NCBI GenBank assembly: GCA_039654915.1
Contig: CM077595.1
Location: 87,833,501 to 87,897,500 of the forward strand
Length of the DNA stretch: 64,000 nucleotides
Direction of reading: 5' to 3'
DNA from: Aquilaria yunnanensis
Taxonomy: Eukaryota > Streptophyta > Magnoliopsida > Malvales > Thymelaeaceae
In this document: one piece after another, positions 53,223 through 64,000 of the stretch
Layout: the number at the start of each line of letters is the position of its first letter
How positions within the stretch are numbered: the first letter of the stretch is position 1
The notes under the pieces: model-generated
The model's database searches: none
Told to the model about the DNA's origin: nothing
What the model saw: only the letters and a program-made list of their open reading frames with translations
Translations under genes and position numbers: made by a program

Positions 53223-54355
53223 AGCTGTGGCAACGTGCGGAACGTTTCGGGAGTCGCCACCAATCTGTTTACCTAGGTCGATTGAACACCTTAAAATTGG
53301 TCTGCGAGAGTTCGGGGATCGGGAGTACGGTTACGCTAAAACAACTTTGTTATAGCGCCCAAAATTGGCACCTTAGTTGATTTTAATTTTGTTTCGCTTT
53401 GCTTTTAAATAATTTTCAGTTAATTTTCGAAATTAGAAATTTTAACTGAATTATGTGGAAATGTGGATTTTTAAGTTAATTTATATAGAATTTTATACTT
53501 CCGAACCATGGACTCTGCCGAGTCATTTGGACACGGAAGATTTGATTCCAAACCATGGACTCTGCCGAGTCATTTGGACACGGAATTTGGTGAAATTTTA
53601 AACAATTTTATCCATATTGTGAATATGGATTTTTATCTTTATATTTATTTAATTTATTTAGTTAAAAAAAAGGTTGATATTTTCCAAACCGTAGATCCTG
53701 ACGGATCATCCGGATATGGAAGTTAATTTAATGTTAATTAATTATTTAATTCTTATTTATTATAGAATTAATTATTAAATGGTAATTCTTTTTGTTTATG
53801 AATGATTTTTAATACTAACTAAAAAATTTATCTTTATATTTTTTACTTTTTTTTTACTTTCTTTCTTTTTCTTCTTTTTTTACTTATTTTTACTTCTTTT
53901 TTAATTTCTTTTAATTTCTTTTCTTTTCTTTCTTTTTTATTCTTTTCTTTCTTTCTTTGCTTTTTCTTTTTTCTTTCTTTTATCTTTCTTTTCTTTTTCT
54001 TATATTTCCTTTTTTTCTTTATCTTATCTTTCTTTTATTTTTCTTTCTTATCTTTCTTTTATTTTTCTTGTCTTTTCTTTCTTTCTTTTCTTATCTTATC
54101 TTTTCTTTTATATTTTTTTTATCTTTCTTTTCTTTCTTATCTTTCTTTTATTTTTGTTTCTTATCTTTCTTTTATTTTTCTTATCTTTCTTTTTTTTCTT
54201 GTTTACTTTTTTTGTTTTTTCTTGTTTAATGAAAGATATTTATTATTTTAAAGGATTACTCAATTTATAAAAGAATTAAAAAAAATAATAATTAATTTTT
54301 ATTTAATAAGAAGTTAATTTAAAAGAATTAAAGAGTTTAAAAATAAAAATTTTGA

Positions 54356-54451
54356 TCATGGTACGGGGCGTTGTTACTCAGCCAGACCCTCTTCACCAGG
54401 TGAAGCAGCTCAAAAGCGGGCACGAGACAGTTTCCAGCCAATATACCATGA
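54356..54451. repeat. 96-bp GC-rich island with inverted ends in the 5' LTR
   Basis: Same sequence as 32818-32913, with the TCATGGTA/TACCATGA ends and the central CTTCACCAGGTGAAG palindrome. Confidence 0.6.
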
Positions 54452-56148
54452 ACTAAAAAAAAATTTTATTTTTATTTTTATTTTTTATTATTTTTTTATT
54501 ATTATTTTTTTTATTAAGAGAATCAAAAATTTTAAACAAAAGAAGAAAAGTTTTGATATTTATTTAATTTATTTTTGGAATAAAAGATTATTTAACCGAA
54601 AACTTATATGTATTTTAAAACAAAAGTCTTGATATTTTTATTTTTATATTCTTCTTTGTTTGATGAAAGATTTTTTTTTAATTTTAATTTATATTTCTGA
54701 AAATATATCTAATCAATAAGTCAAAAATATTTAAGAGAAAATTCAATTATTTTTGTTTTATTTTGTATTATTTTGAAATTATTTGATTAAGATTTTTATA
54801 AAGGAAACAAAAAGTTATATCTTTTAATAAGTAAAATATTACTGAATAAAATATTAACCCAAAATTTTTATTCTTTTCATTCTTTTTATTAATAAAGAAA
54901 ACTAAAAAAAAATTATATTTTTAAAAGAAATAAATAAAATATTATTGAAAAATATTAACTCAAAAATTTTACGCTTTTTATTCTTTTTAATAAAGAAAAC
55001 TAAAAAAAATTATATATTAATAGATAATTAATATATTAGTCTAAAAAAAATTTATTTATATATTTTATTTTAAAAATATTTCCGAGCCATGGATCCTGGC
55101 GGATCATTTGGTCATGGAGTTTTAATTAAATTTTTTTATTTCATTAATTATTAATTTTAAAGATGTATTAAAAGAATGGTTTTATGTTTATTTATTTATT
55201 TATTTTATTTTTGAATTATTTCATTATGTTTGTTTATTAAAAGGAATAAAAACTTTGTTTCAAAATAAAAAAAAGTAATTTTTATTAGCCTTTAGAAAAT
55301 TATTCACATAAAATTCCTTTTTTTATCTTTTAATCATAAAAAAAATTCAATTAATAAAGTGGGGCTTTTTGGCCATCCACTTTAATAACACAATAATAAT
55401 AAAAGTTAGCACAATTAATATAGTTAGATTAGTTGGATTAGTTAGTTAATAACAATAGAAAAGGTTAGTAAAAGTTAGATTAAATTAATTAACAACAATA
55501 ATAAAAATTAGCCAAGTTTAATTAAATTAATGGTTAACAACAATAATAAAAAGTTAGTCAAGTTAATTAAGTTAATTAATTACAACAAAAATAAAAGTTA
55601 GACAATTTAATTAATTTAATTAATTAACAACAATAATAAAAGTTAGCCAAGTTTAATTAAGTTAATTAATTAACAACAATAATAAAAGTTAGACAATTTA
55701 ATTAATTATTAACAACAATAATAATAAAGGTTAGTAAAAATTAGCAAGTTAGTTGTTAGTTGCTAATAACAAAAAAAAAAAAGGTTAGTAATAATAACAA
55801 TAATAAACAAATAAATAAACAAGTAAAAAAAATAAATAAGTTAGTTAATTAATTTTCTGCAAAGACAAAATAAAAAGGTTAGTGACCTAATAGAAAGAAA
55901 TTGAAAAGATGATGGGTGAAACAAGGGTTTACCCTTTTAGTTTTGAATTTTGAATCCCAGGAAATGAGAACGACGACGGCGCGAGGGGGGGAAGGGAAGG
56001 GGCAGCTGGCGGCACGGCCAGGGGCAGGGGGCGACGGCGTGGGGCACGGGGGGGGGGGGGGGGGGGCCGGCGGCGGGCAGGGGCGACGCGGCGGCGGGCA
56101 GGGGTGGCGCCGGGCAGGGGCGGCGGCGGCGGGCGGCGAGGGGCACGG

Positions 56149-56188
<40 letters not shown>

Positions 56189-56329
56189 ACAGCAGTGAAA
56201 AAAAATTTGGCTTTCTGGGGAAGAAGGGAAGAGGTCTGGGGCTAAGGGCTGTAATTTTCTCTTTTTTTTGAAACGGAGCTCTAAGTTTTTTTTCTATTTT
56301 TTTCTGTGTTCAGCACAAAATTTGGGGGG

Positions 56330-56338
56330 CTATTTATA
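56330..56338 (-). promoter_or_regulatory. TATA box of the active (5') LTR
   Basis: The minus strand reads CCTCTATAAATAGCC about 507 bp into the LTR. Downstream lie a CT repeat and a C19 run that would be at the start of the transcript's R region. Confidence 0.7.
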
Positions 56339-56845
56339 GAGGAAGTTTAGCTGAACTGTTGATGGATAAATTAATAAAAAATTTCAAACTTATCTCTTAA
56401 ATTGGTAAAATGACAGTTTTAGTCCTTTACGTCTCTCAGCCTCTGGATAAGTTCCTGAAGCTTCTGATTTTGACAATTTTGTCGTTTTCTGTCAATTTGA
56501 GCCAAAAACGTCGGCAGGCTCAAAATTTTATGTGACAAACTGCCAAATGCTCCTGAAACTTCCAGAATTTGTCAATTTTGCCTGAAACTTCTTAATTTTG
56601 TCATTTTTACCTCAAACTTTTAAATTTTGTCATTTTTATGGAGTTTTTTCTTTTTTTTCTTTCAAACATACACATATACACAAATATATCAAATCTTCAC
56701 AAAACAAAACAAAAATATATTTTAAACTAATTAAAAAAAATTTAGTAATAATAATAACAATAATAATAATACATTTTTTATTTAATTTTTTTATTTAATT
56801 TTTTTTAAAATTATTTTAATGGCCGGACGAAATTGGGTGTCAACA

Positions 56846-56850
56846 ACTAC
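56846..56850. repeat. Target-site duplication, right (ACTAC)
   Basis: Matches 31683-31687 exactly. Confidence 0.95.
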
Positions 56851-57026
56851 CTAACCATACTTGCATACCTTTAACTCCATTTTGACAACCCAAACGGAAT
56901 AAAAAACCTGTTCGGGTTAGTTTGGTATAACCAGGTTTTATATTCTCTTGTAAGATAATAATTTTTATTCAAAATAGGTGTAAATAAGTAAAAATAACAA
57001 ATACAATTATACTTCAAGTTTTATAG

Positions 57027-57362
57027 CCAATTCGTTTTAAATTAAGTCAACTAACTTATTTTTACTTTTATATTTTTTTGCCTGAGACCATTTTTAATTG
57101 AAAACCAATATTATGTAAGTGTAATAATCCATTTGAAAGTAAATTTTCATGATGTTTTTAAATTTTTATGAATTTTTCTTTTTTAATGCCTTAAACGAGA
57201 AAAATTCATAAAAATTTAATAAGATTATAAAAATTGTATTTTCAATGGATTATTTCAATTACATAATATTGGATTTTAATTAAAATTAGTTATGGGTAAA
57301 AAAGACATAAGAATAAAAATAAGCTATTTTGAAGTCAATTGACTTAAGTTGAAACAAACTGG
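57027..57362. mobile_element. MITE with about 40-bp TIRs, copy 2
   Basis: Aligns along its whole length with 31048-31385 in the same orientation, with visible base differences throughout, so it is an independent old insertion or an old duplication rather than part of the retrotransposon. The left end is CCAATTCGTTTTAAATTAAG; the right end is slightly eroded (AAACTGG). Confidence 0.7.
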
Positions 57363-58791
57363 GTTTAATTTCTACAAACAATGTCAAAATCCAAATAAAA
57401 TTTTTTGTGCCTAAAATTCTCAGAAAGAAGACAAATCAATTGTATAACAATACTACAAAATGAAAAAAACATACGAAAAGCAAAAAGTATGGTTTAAATC
57501 TACTTTGGTTTCAAATAATAATCTCAAAACTCAAATAACCTTGATATTAATAAGTAAACAAGAAAAGTCAGCTATAAAAACTCACACTTACCACCACAAA
57601 TTTATATATTATAAATAAAAACTAACTTGTAATAACCCACATAAGTAACTGAATAATTTAGCTCTTCTCTCTCATTTTCTGTCTATTTACTCCTAAGCCT
57701 ATATTTATGTCATGTTGGCCAATTTCTATACTTAATGAGGGAAAGAAAAATGAATTGGGTGATGCGTACAAAACAACTAAAGTCTCACGTGAATTTTTAC
57801 AAAAAAAAAATGTCTCAATTCAAAATAATTATAAATAAATAAATTCAAAACAAATCAAGTGACAAGAGAGAAAAAAGTAAGTTCTGAGTACTGTCATCAT
57901 GTTATTAGGGATTAGAATTTATGAATTATGAGAGGAAGCAGGTCGGGTCGGGTTTATGTGGGTTTTATAATTGGAACCCATTATGCCCCGCATGAATGAC
58001 TGGGCTTATATTTTCACTACCCACCTCGGCCCTAACTCGCATAAAACCCACATTGTTATCAGTTTAGTTCGGTTTGGAGCAAGCAAATTTGCGGGTTGAC
58101 TGGGTTGGATAAACACCTTTACCTAACTTTTATCTCACTGTAACATAACCAAATACGGACTACCTTCTTTTATCTGGCAGATGATAGTTTAAAGATGGAT
58201 CATGACCCAATTTGACTTTATTTTAGACTTGGGTTGAAGAGGTAAGGCCCACATTCAGCCTACACCAAGGTTGGTTGGGCTTATGCTGAGCTTGACCATA
58301 GGCTAGGCCTGGCAAACTCTTAACTAGGCCGAATTTGGGCCCAGTGTGAAAAAAATTCAAAAATTCTAAAAATGAAATAAATCTTATATAGTATTAAAGC
58401 TTAAATTGTTTTGGCAAAAATGAGAACAACTTTCACTAGACAACAGTCACAACACAACCTTTTTTATTTAAATGTATACATATGTATTCATTTATCTATT
58501 TTTGGAAAGAAAAAGTTCTTTCCAAAATGACGGGCCAAGCTAATGGTCTTCTTACCATGCCCATATTTGGTCTAAACAGAAAATGGGCTAAACTGAATTT
58601 GAGTAGGCCCATGCCAGTATTTGTTGAACTAATTTTCAAATGTGTGATAATAAGGGTAACATTTACCTAATTCATATGTATATATTGTAATTTAGGAGGT
58701 GAAAGTCGTGTTTAGATTGAACCCAACTTTGAATTATGACTACTCTTGTCTGTTAGAAGCAACCTGAACTTAACTCGATTAACTCATTTGA
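57363..58791. other. Intergenic region
   Basis: No gene was recognised. Around 57940-58340 there are GGTCGGGTCGGG and GGCTTATGCTGAGCTTGACC-type blocks that look like old transposon ends, but I could not delimit an element. Confidence 0.4.
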
Positions 58792-58799
58792 CTATATAC

Positions 58800-59192
58800 T
58801 AGGGGTGTAAACGAACAAAACATTCGGTAAACTATTTCCTTGGTGTTCCTCTAAATGTCTATGTGGGTGCTCCTTAGGATCATATCAGCTAGTATAGAGG
58901 ATGGAAGTTGTGCGATTTATGGCGGAGAAAGAAGCTTTGTGGGTTAGAGTTATGAAAGGTATTTACGGTGAAAGTGGGGTTTTGGTAGAAATAGGGAAGG
59001 AAACCTTGGTGGAGGGATGAACCGTTTGGCGGGAGTTTGTTTATGTTCGTTTATTAAGCTAAACGAACGAACACGAACACAATTTTCTATTCGTTTATTT
59101 AAACAAATGAACACGAACAAGCCTATATTCGTTCGTTTATGTTCGTGAACAATTTGATTATTGTTTGTTTATGTTCGTTTGTTTATTCATTA

Positions 59193-59228
<36 letters not shown>

Positions 59229-59450
59229 GTGTGTGTGTGTGTGTGTGTTCGTGTATTGTCGTTCATGAGCGAATTCGTTTGTTTGGTTTGTTTATTGTTG
59301 TTAACGAACATAAATGAACGAACATGACTAACCGTTTTACACTAAACGAACGAACGAACATGAACAATGCTTGTTCGTGTTCGTTAAAAACTTAAACGAA
59401 CGAACACAAACAACTCTTGTTCGTGTTTGTTCGATTCATTTACAACCTTA
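58800..59450. mobile_element. hAT-like MITE rich in GTTCGTTTATGTTCG repeats
   Basis: Ends TAGGGGTGTAAACGAA and TTCATTTACAACCTTA are inverted repeats of hAT type. They are flanked by CTATATAC (58792-58799) and TTATATAC (59451-59458), an 8-bp duplication with one mismatch, as expected for hAT. The interior has many direct and inverted GTTCGTTT/AAACGAAC motifs on both sides of an AC run that flips to a TG run (about 59195-59248), forming a large potential hairpin. No transposase. Open frames across it are artefacts of the repeats. Confidence 0.8.
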
Positions 59451-59610
59451 TTATATACTTGCTTCGTCCCACTGAACCTGCTTCATTTGGGTTTATATGT
59501 ATTAAAAAAATTTGCTTTTTCACTTCATCTTTTCAATTTTGCTATTCTAATCACATTCATTCCCCTTTCATCACCCAATTCTTCTTCATCTACTTCTACC
59601 TATGCTTCCA

Positions 59611-60083
59611 TGGCTACCCTCTCCCCAGGTACTCAAATTCAAGAACTCTTCTTGTTTGCTCCGCATGACACTCTATTCCAGACCTATGCCAATATTAAAG
59701 ACTACGGATTTTCCCTCGATTGGGTTGACCCTAAAAATTTGCTCTTTCACTAGGTTTATTCTTCCTCATTCTGCTCACCATCTTCCTCTATTTTCAACAA
59801 CCTTGACTCATCTTAGGCCAAATTCAAAATATCCGATGAAGTCCCCACTACCACTTAAGCCTTTTCCTCCACCACGGCCTCTGTCCATGCTATCCTCAAG
59901 ACTTCCTTGAACGTCAATGACAATGATCTTTTGTCCACCCTGGTGTCACCGGTCACGATGGTGCTTAAGGGTTGTTGCATCTGCCACCACATCAACCTTA
60001 TGACAGTTAGCAAGAACCATTTTAATTTGAGAAAGGTGAAGATGAAAATCCAGGAGCAATCTGACAAAGATGAAGATCCATGA
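59611..60083 (+). pseudogene. Decayed gene fragment, family not recognised
   Basis: The plus strand starts ATGGCTACCCTCTCCCCAG and gives ATLSPGTQIQELFLFAPHDT and DYGFSLDWVDPKNLLFH before a stop. Protein-like text then continues in the same reading region through further stops (for example LVSPVTMVLKGCC, later NHFNLRKVKMKIQEQSDKDE). The codon usage and amino-acid mix look gene-derived, but stops interrupt it at least twice. I do not recognise the parent. Confidence 0.35.
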
Positions 60084-60311
60084 ACTCTACATGTTGTCTA
60101 TCTCAATCTTCCAAAAAAAATACAGCAATTAGGAAACAGCTTTTGATGAACATGTGGGTTGGAGAAGATTTCGTGCCATATGGAAAAACAACAGAGGATT
60201 TTGTTGATTGAAGATTTTCTGAATAAGGAATTGATCGAGATGGTATGAGATAAAGGAAGATTTCTAAGCGACTCTCAACCCTGAGCTGTTACGGACATAA
60301 TACTTATTAGT

Positions 60312-61175
60312 TACTCCCTCCGTCTCACATTCTCTGCACCATTTGTGTTTGACACAGTGTTTAAGAAATGATGAAAATGTATATTTTTTTTCCAACTATA
60401 CCCCTGTTTTTGTGCTTTCCCTTCCCTCTTTCGTGTCTATATAACCTAACTATCTCCGCAGCCACCGTCTGACGTTGCCGTCTCACTCTATCGCCGATCT
60501 CACACCATCTCCATTGCCGATCTCACGCATCTGCTACCCCTGTCGATTTGTCAATCTTACGTCGTCCTCATCGCCGATCTCACACATCTACTAGCTCTGT
60601 CGATTCTCATTTCACCAGCACTGCCCCGTTGTTTAGTTGCGCCCTACCATCGATTCCAGCGGCACAATCCTCGAGTCGTCCTTCACCATCCTCTCTTCGT
60701 CTCAAACTCGCTGATCGCCTCACACGACAGATTCTTGTCTCCGTCCCCGACCAATCTCGCTGTCTTTGTCTCCTCTAGTCCTACCATCTCTTCTTACTCC
60801 GATCGCACCCTTCTTGGCTTCCACTTCTCAACCTCCACCTTCGTCCTCATCAAATCAATCACCGTCAATAACGATTCTCGGCTTCTCACTCTGATATCGG
60901 CCTTACTTTGATTTCGCTGGCCATCGATCAGACCCCCATTTCGCCGTTCGTTTCGTCCCCATCCTCATTCATCCAGTCATCATGTTGATTGCCAACACCA
61001 TTGTTCAATTGAGCAGTGCGTGGAAAAAGGAACAAATGAGTTGAGTGGTGAGAGGATGAAAAGCATAATGGTAAAGTTAAATGGTAAAATTTACTTAAAA
61101 ATAAAATGTTATAAAAAATTTGAAATAATAAAAAAAATATAGTACAAATAATATAGAACAAATGAAGTATTTTAT
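60312..61175. mobile_element. Stowaway-like element with CT-rich interior
   Basis: The left tip TACTCCCTCCGTCTCACATT is the canonical Stowaway terminus. The right side (near 61150-61175) carries a decayed inverted version (GAACAAATGAAGTATTTTAT). Unlike a normal 200-300 bp Stowaway, about 500 bp of CT-rich sequence (60440-60960) with repeats of CGCCGATCTCAC lies inside, possibly acquired DNA. The right boundary is approximate. Confidence 0.5.
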
Positions 61176-61738
61176 TTACTAAAGTTATCAACAGATGAAA
61201 TGGTGCCATCATTTTGAGATTTTAAAAAATAAAAATAGAGCAAGATTGGATTAGAGAAAAAGCGCTAATTTTCAAATGTGTTGAAATAAGTGTGATACTG
61301 TTTTCTGCCTTACACGCTTTTTCTCCTTCTTCTTTTTCTTTTTTTTTTTTTTTTGTTTCTAATCGACCATTAGTGGGCCATTTGGAGGACAACTTCCTCC
61401 TTGATCCAGGCAAAGCCTAGGTCACGCGGATGGTTTTGGTTTTGATTTTTCTTTTTCTTTTAATACTATTGCTTTGACGTGGGTGCTCTACGTCCAATAG
61501 ATTTGCCTAGTTATGGATTGCCGTTGGATTGAAGCGATACTTTACTGACTTCATGTGGGCCCGCGTTAGACGTTGTCTAGTGCGCTGGAATTTTCAGATC
61601 AGATGTGCGCGTAGACGTGGTTGTTATACAAGGCTTGACATGGAAAAGCGTTTTTGACTCAGCCTGCACAATCGACGGCTCAGATTCCACTCCTCTTTCC
61701 GTCACTTCCAATATTCTTTTCATTTTTCATTTCTTTTT
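61176..61738. other. Intergenic region
   Basis: No gene was seen. A T/C run lies at about 61320-61355. Confidence 0.4.
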
Positions 61739-63041
61739 AGGCCAAACTATGCATTTGACCCCTAGACTTTTGCAACTTGATCAAGTTAGTCCATAACTGA
61801 TTACTCATTATATATTGGCCCCTAAATTTTGTAAAAGTTTGTGAGTTAATCTGAAGCATACTGGAGATGACTAACAGTGTCAGCCTAAAATACCTTTGCA
61901 GCCCCTTTACTTTTGTTTTTTAGTCTAAACACCCATAACTTATGAATCTAACAAAAATACTATCTTCCTCAATTTACCTGAAACCTAAACCTAGTGGGGA
62001 GTGTGCTTTCTTCGTTTTTGACCATTTTCATTACCCACTCCCTGAATTTTGGATTTTATTTTTTCTTATCAGAGAAATGAAAAGGTTTGTCAAAATGGCA
62101 ATCTCGGTGATTTAGAAAACAAAAGAGGACTCCTGAGCCTACTCTGTTCTTCAATATTCTGTAGATACAGATGAGGCTTAAGAGACCGAATTTTGCCATC
62201 TTCGAAGAGCTCTTTAGTTAAGAGCGAAGCACTCTCCAATTCCTCACTAACATTGAATGCAAAATTGAAATCCAACCCACCATCTTTGTCTTCCTCTGAC
62301 CTCTCCTTGACTTACCTTGCCTTGGATGATTTGGGTGTGTTGGCCTTCTTTTCCTAATCGAACAGAACTGACATAGAATTGCTTCTCCAGCTAGCCTAAC
62401 GATGATCCATCCCACAAAAACAGTTGAGTTCTCTATAAAACTCCAAAATTCTGGTGGGGCATGTGGGAGTGCTGAAAATACAATTGCCTATGCTTTTCTT
62501 TTTCCTCCCTCTTTTTCCTAGTCACAGCTTGTGATATTCTAGGAAAAGGAAACATAATAATCTAATAAATCTAATTTATTACAATTGATTATGGCAAATT
62601 GTGTTACCATTTCAACAGGTTTACCCGCTATTTGGATTTGATTGTGTATTTGTGGAGTTCAAGCTAATAAAACTCTAAATGCATAGAATTCTAATACCAA
62701 AACTAGGCTAGCTTCTCAATTTTTAGGATAAAATCATTACCATAAAAGCATATTTGCAACTGGGTTTATTGTGTTAAGTCACAAATAGGTTTCAGTAAAT
62801 TGAGGATGATAGTATTTTTGATAGATTTGAAAGTTATGAGTATTTAGGTTAAAAAAAACAAGGTAAAGAGGCTATAAAGTTATTTTGGACTGACATTGGC
62901 AGTCATGTACAGTACATTGAGATTAACTTCCAAAATTTTACAAAGTTCAGGGATCAGTATTTAATGAGTAGTGATATGAACTAACTTGCTCAAGTTGTAA
63001 ATTGTAAACGTTCAGGGGTCAAATGTATGGTTTAGCCTTCC
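61739..63041. mobile_element. Long-TIR (Pack-MULE-like) element
   Basis: The left 300 bp is inverted at the right end. GGCCAAACTATGCATTTGAC matches the complement of the sequence ending at 63041 (TCAAATGTATGGTTTAGCC), and further pairs include CAAGTTAGTCCATAACTGA and GTTAATCT...GACTAACAGTGTCAG. Between the repeats lies a protein-like fragment on the minus strand (62093-62330). Long TIRs around a host-like exon are the pattern of Pack-MULEs. A clear 9-bp duplication was not found. Confidence 0.65.
62093..62330 (-). pseudogene. Captured gene fragment inside the long-TIR element (DUF1645-like)
   Basis: The minus strand encodes GLDFNFAFNVSEELESASLL followed by TKELFEDGKIRSLKPHLYL and a stop after SPRLPF. 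The core ELFEDGKI(R)SLKP resembles the ADELF-x-(N/D)GKI-(R/K)-x-LKP block of plant DUF1645 proteins, which have no established biochemical role. Only the middle of such a protein is present, without a clear start, so it is called a fragment. The family link rests on one short motif. Confidence 0.4.
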
Positions 63042-64000
63042 TTTTACAGATCTTTTAAAAACGATTTTTTTTATATATTTTTTAGGACACTTAAGTCGAT
63101 ACATCTTTCTTTCTCGGTGGCAGAGGCATCCACCTTTGGATTGATTATGGCAATGCTGAGTATAAGACTGGATTTGTTTTAACTTAATTTAATTTAATTT
63201 AAATTTATTTATTTTTATTATTATATTTTCTTAGTATCAACTTTATTTAAAAAGTATTATTATAACCTACATAATATTAATTTTTTGAATAATATTAATT
63301 TCAAATAAAAATGGTGTAAAAATAAAAAAATTTTGATGGAATATCATCTCTCGCCCCAGCAACAAAAATGCAACTTTAAAATGTGGTTTAACGATGTTCT
63401 GGTTTTGAAAAATAGACAATTAACCTTTTGTCTTTCGAATACAAAACAATACTTGTTACTTCCCTCACTTGTTGCATGTTTGTTATTGTAAAAAACTACC
63501 AGATGTTTAACCAATATAAAAGAACAACTATTGTTAATAAAACTAAAGTTAAGGTCATATTTCTCACATAAAACATCGATTTTATTAAAGAATAATGTTG
63601 ATCTCACCTTTTAAAGTCATTTTGCGTTTAAAAAAGGATATTAACAAATTAATATTCGCTTACTTTTAGTGATTAAAATGTTTGAGTTTTTGGAATTCAC
63701 ATTGATACAAACAATTATATTGCTATGTTACAAGTAGCGAAATTTGTTGAAACGTTTCAGTCAGTTATTGAACTTATATTTTTAATTCGATGGAAATTAT
63801 ATGCACTTATAAATTTAACGTTAATGCATTCATAAAAGAGATACACTCTAGAAAGAAAAAATTACAAAAAAATTCCTGTGGTTTGCTTAAATCTACAATT
63901 TTATCATTACTGTTTCAAATATCTACATTTATCTTCTGCCAAGTTAACACGGTCACTGTTATCATAAAAAATGAGAAAAATGTCAGGCTTTGCCCTCATA
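63042..64000. other. Intergenic region to the window end
   Basis: AT-rich with no gene. The last 150 bp (AATTCCTGTGGTTTGC onward) looks like the start of another repeat that is cut by the window edge. Confidence 0.35.

Larger units (their letters stand above)
31688..56845 (-). mobile_element. Complete 25.2-kb Ogre/Tat-type Ty3/Gypsy retrotransposon with cargo genes
   Basis: The element is bounded by near-identical 3.62-kb LTRs and the ACTAC duplication, and is read on the minus strand. Order in its own sense: 5' LTR (53226-56845), tRNA-Arg-type primer site, leader, ORF1, gag-protease, 199-bp intron, RT/RNase H/aRNase H/integrase, cargo island (four Cys4 genes, then LOG), 86-bp array, polypurine tract, 3' LTR (31688-35304). 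Extra ORF1, an intron before RT, a second RNase H and a repeat-rich 3' region are hallmarks of Ogre-type Tat elements, which are known to reach 20-25 kb. By eye the LTRs differ by only two substitutions and three bases in a G run. All frames are open. I infer a very recent insertion that may still be competent. The cargo genes are not a feature I know from this lineage. Confidence 0.93.
53226..56845 (-). repeat. 5' LTR of the 25-kb element
   Basis: 3620 bp, essentially identical to 31688-35304. Differences I found are one base in the A/T run after 54451 (nine A and four T against eight and five), ATAAG for ATGAG near 55840, and a G run of 19 instead of 16 near 56048. It drives the element's sense transcript on the minus strand, with a TATA box at 56330-56338. 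Confidence 0.95.

Overview
The window looks like an AT-rich stretch of a flowering-plant nuclear genome. The evidence is split protein-coding genes with GT-AG introns, two MIR159/miR319-type precursors, a plant-type eIF1A, a LIGHT-RESPONSE BTB/POB1 gene, and many plant transposons (CACTA, hAT, Stowaway-like, long-TIR Mutator-like, and Ogre/Tat-type LTR elements). I cannot name the species; a eudicot seems likeliest.

Left part, 1-31.7 kb. A 1.37-kb CACTA element with a 3-bp target duplication lies at 1219-2588. Two related microRNA genes, each with its own TATA box, lie at about 5.6 and 9.3 kb with a long-TIR element between them. A minisatellite (about 11.26-15.86 kb) is interrupted by a 3.16-kb solo LTR with a perfect 5-bp duplication. 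The two clear host genes follow: a six-exon BTB-BACK gene (18861-22592) and the single-exon eIF1A gene (26096-26533), with another long-TIR element between them.

Central part, 31688-56845. This is a 25.2-kb, apparently complete and very young LTR retrotransposon on the minus strand, with 3.62-kb LTRs and the target duplication ACTAC. In its own 5'-3' order it has: 5' LTR, tRNA-Arg-type primer binding site, structured leader, an extra ORF1, a gag-protease ORF, a 199-bp intron that puts the next ORF in frame, an RT / RNase H / second RNase H / integrase ORF, a cargo island, a 25-copy 86-bp hairpin repeat, polypurine tract and 3' LTR. The ORF1, intron, double RNase H, tRNA-Arg site and repeat-rich 3' region fit the Ogre branch of Tat Ty3/Gypsy elements.

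The cargo island (about 38.2-42.9 kb) is the most unusual part. It holds four tandem, intact 182-codon genes for a basic Cys4 protein whose layout recalls the small cysteine-rich nucleic-acid-binding proteins of plant flexuous RNA viruses. It also holds one intronless gene for a LOG-type cytokinin-activating enzyme with a complete active-site signature. The LOG gene and three of the four Cys4 genes share a TATA-centred promoter core, and the LOG promoter is preceded by amplified 87-bp repeats related to the Cys4 intergenic DNA. A working idea, which is inference only, is that the element carries separately promoted accessory genes that could affect silencing and host cytokinin.

Right part, 56.9-64 kb. 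This contains a second copy of a roughly 340-bp MITE, a hAT-like MITE with 8-bp near-identical duplications, a Stowaway-like element, a decayed gene fragment, and a long-TIR element carrying what looks like a captured host exon. No intact host gene was recognised there.
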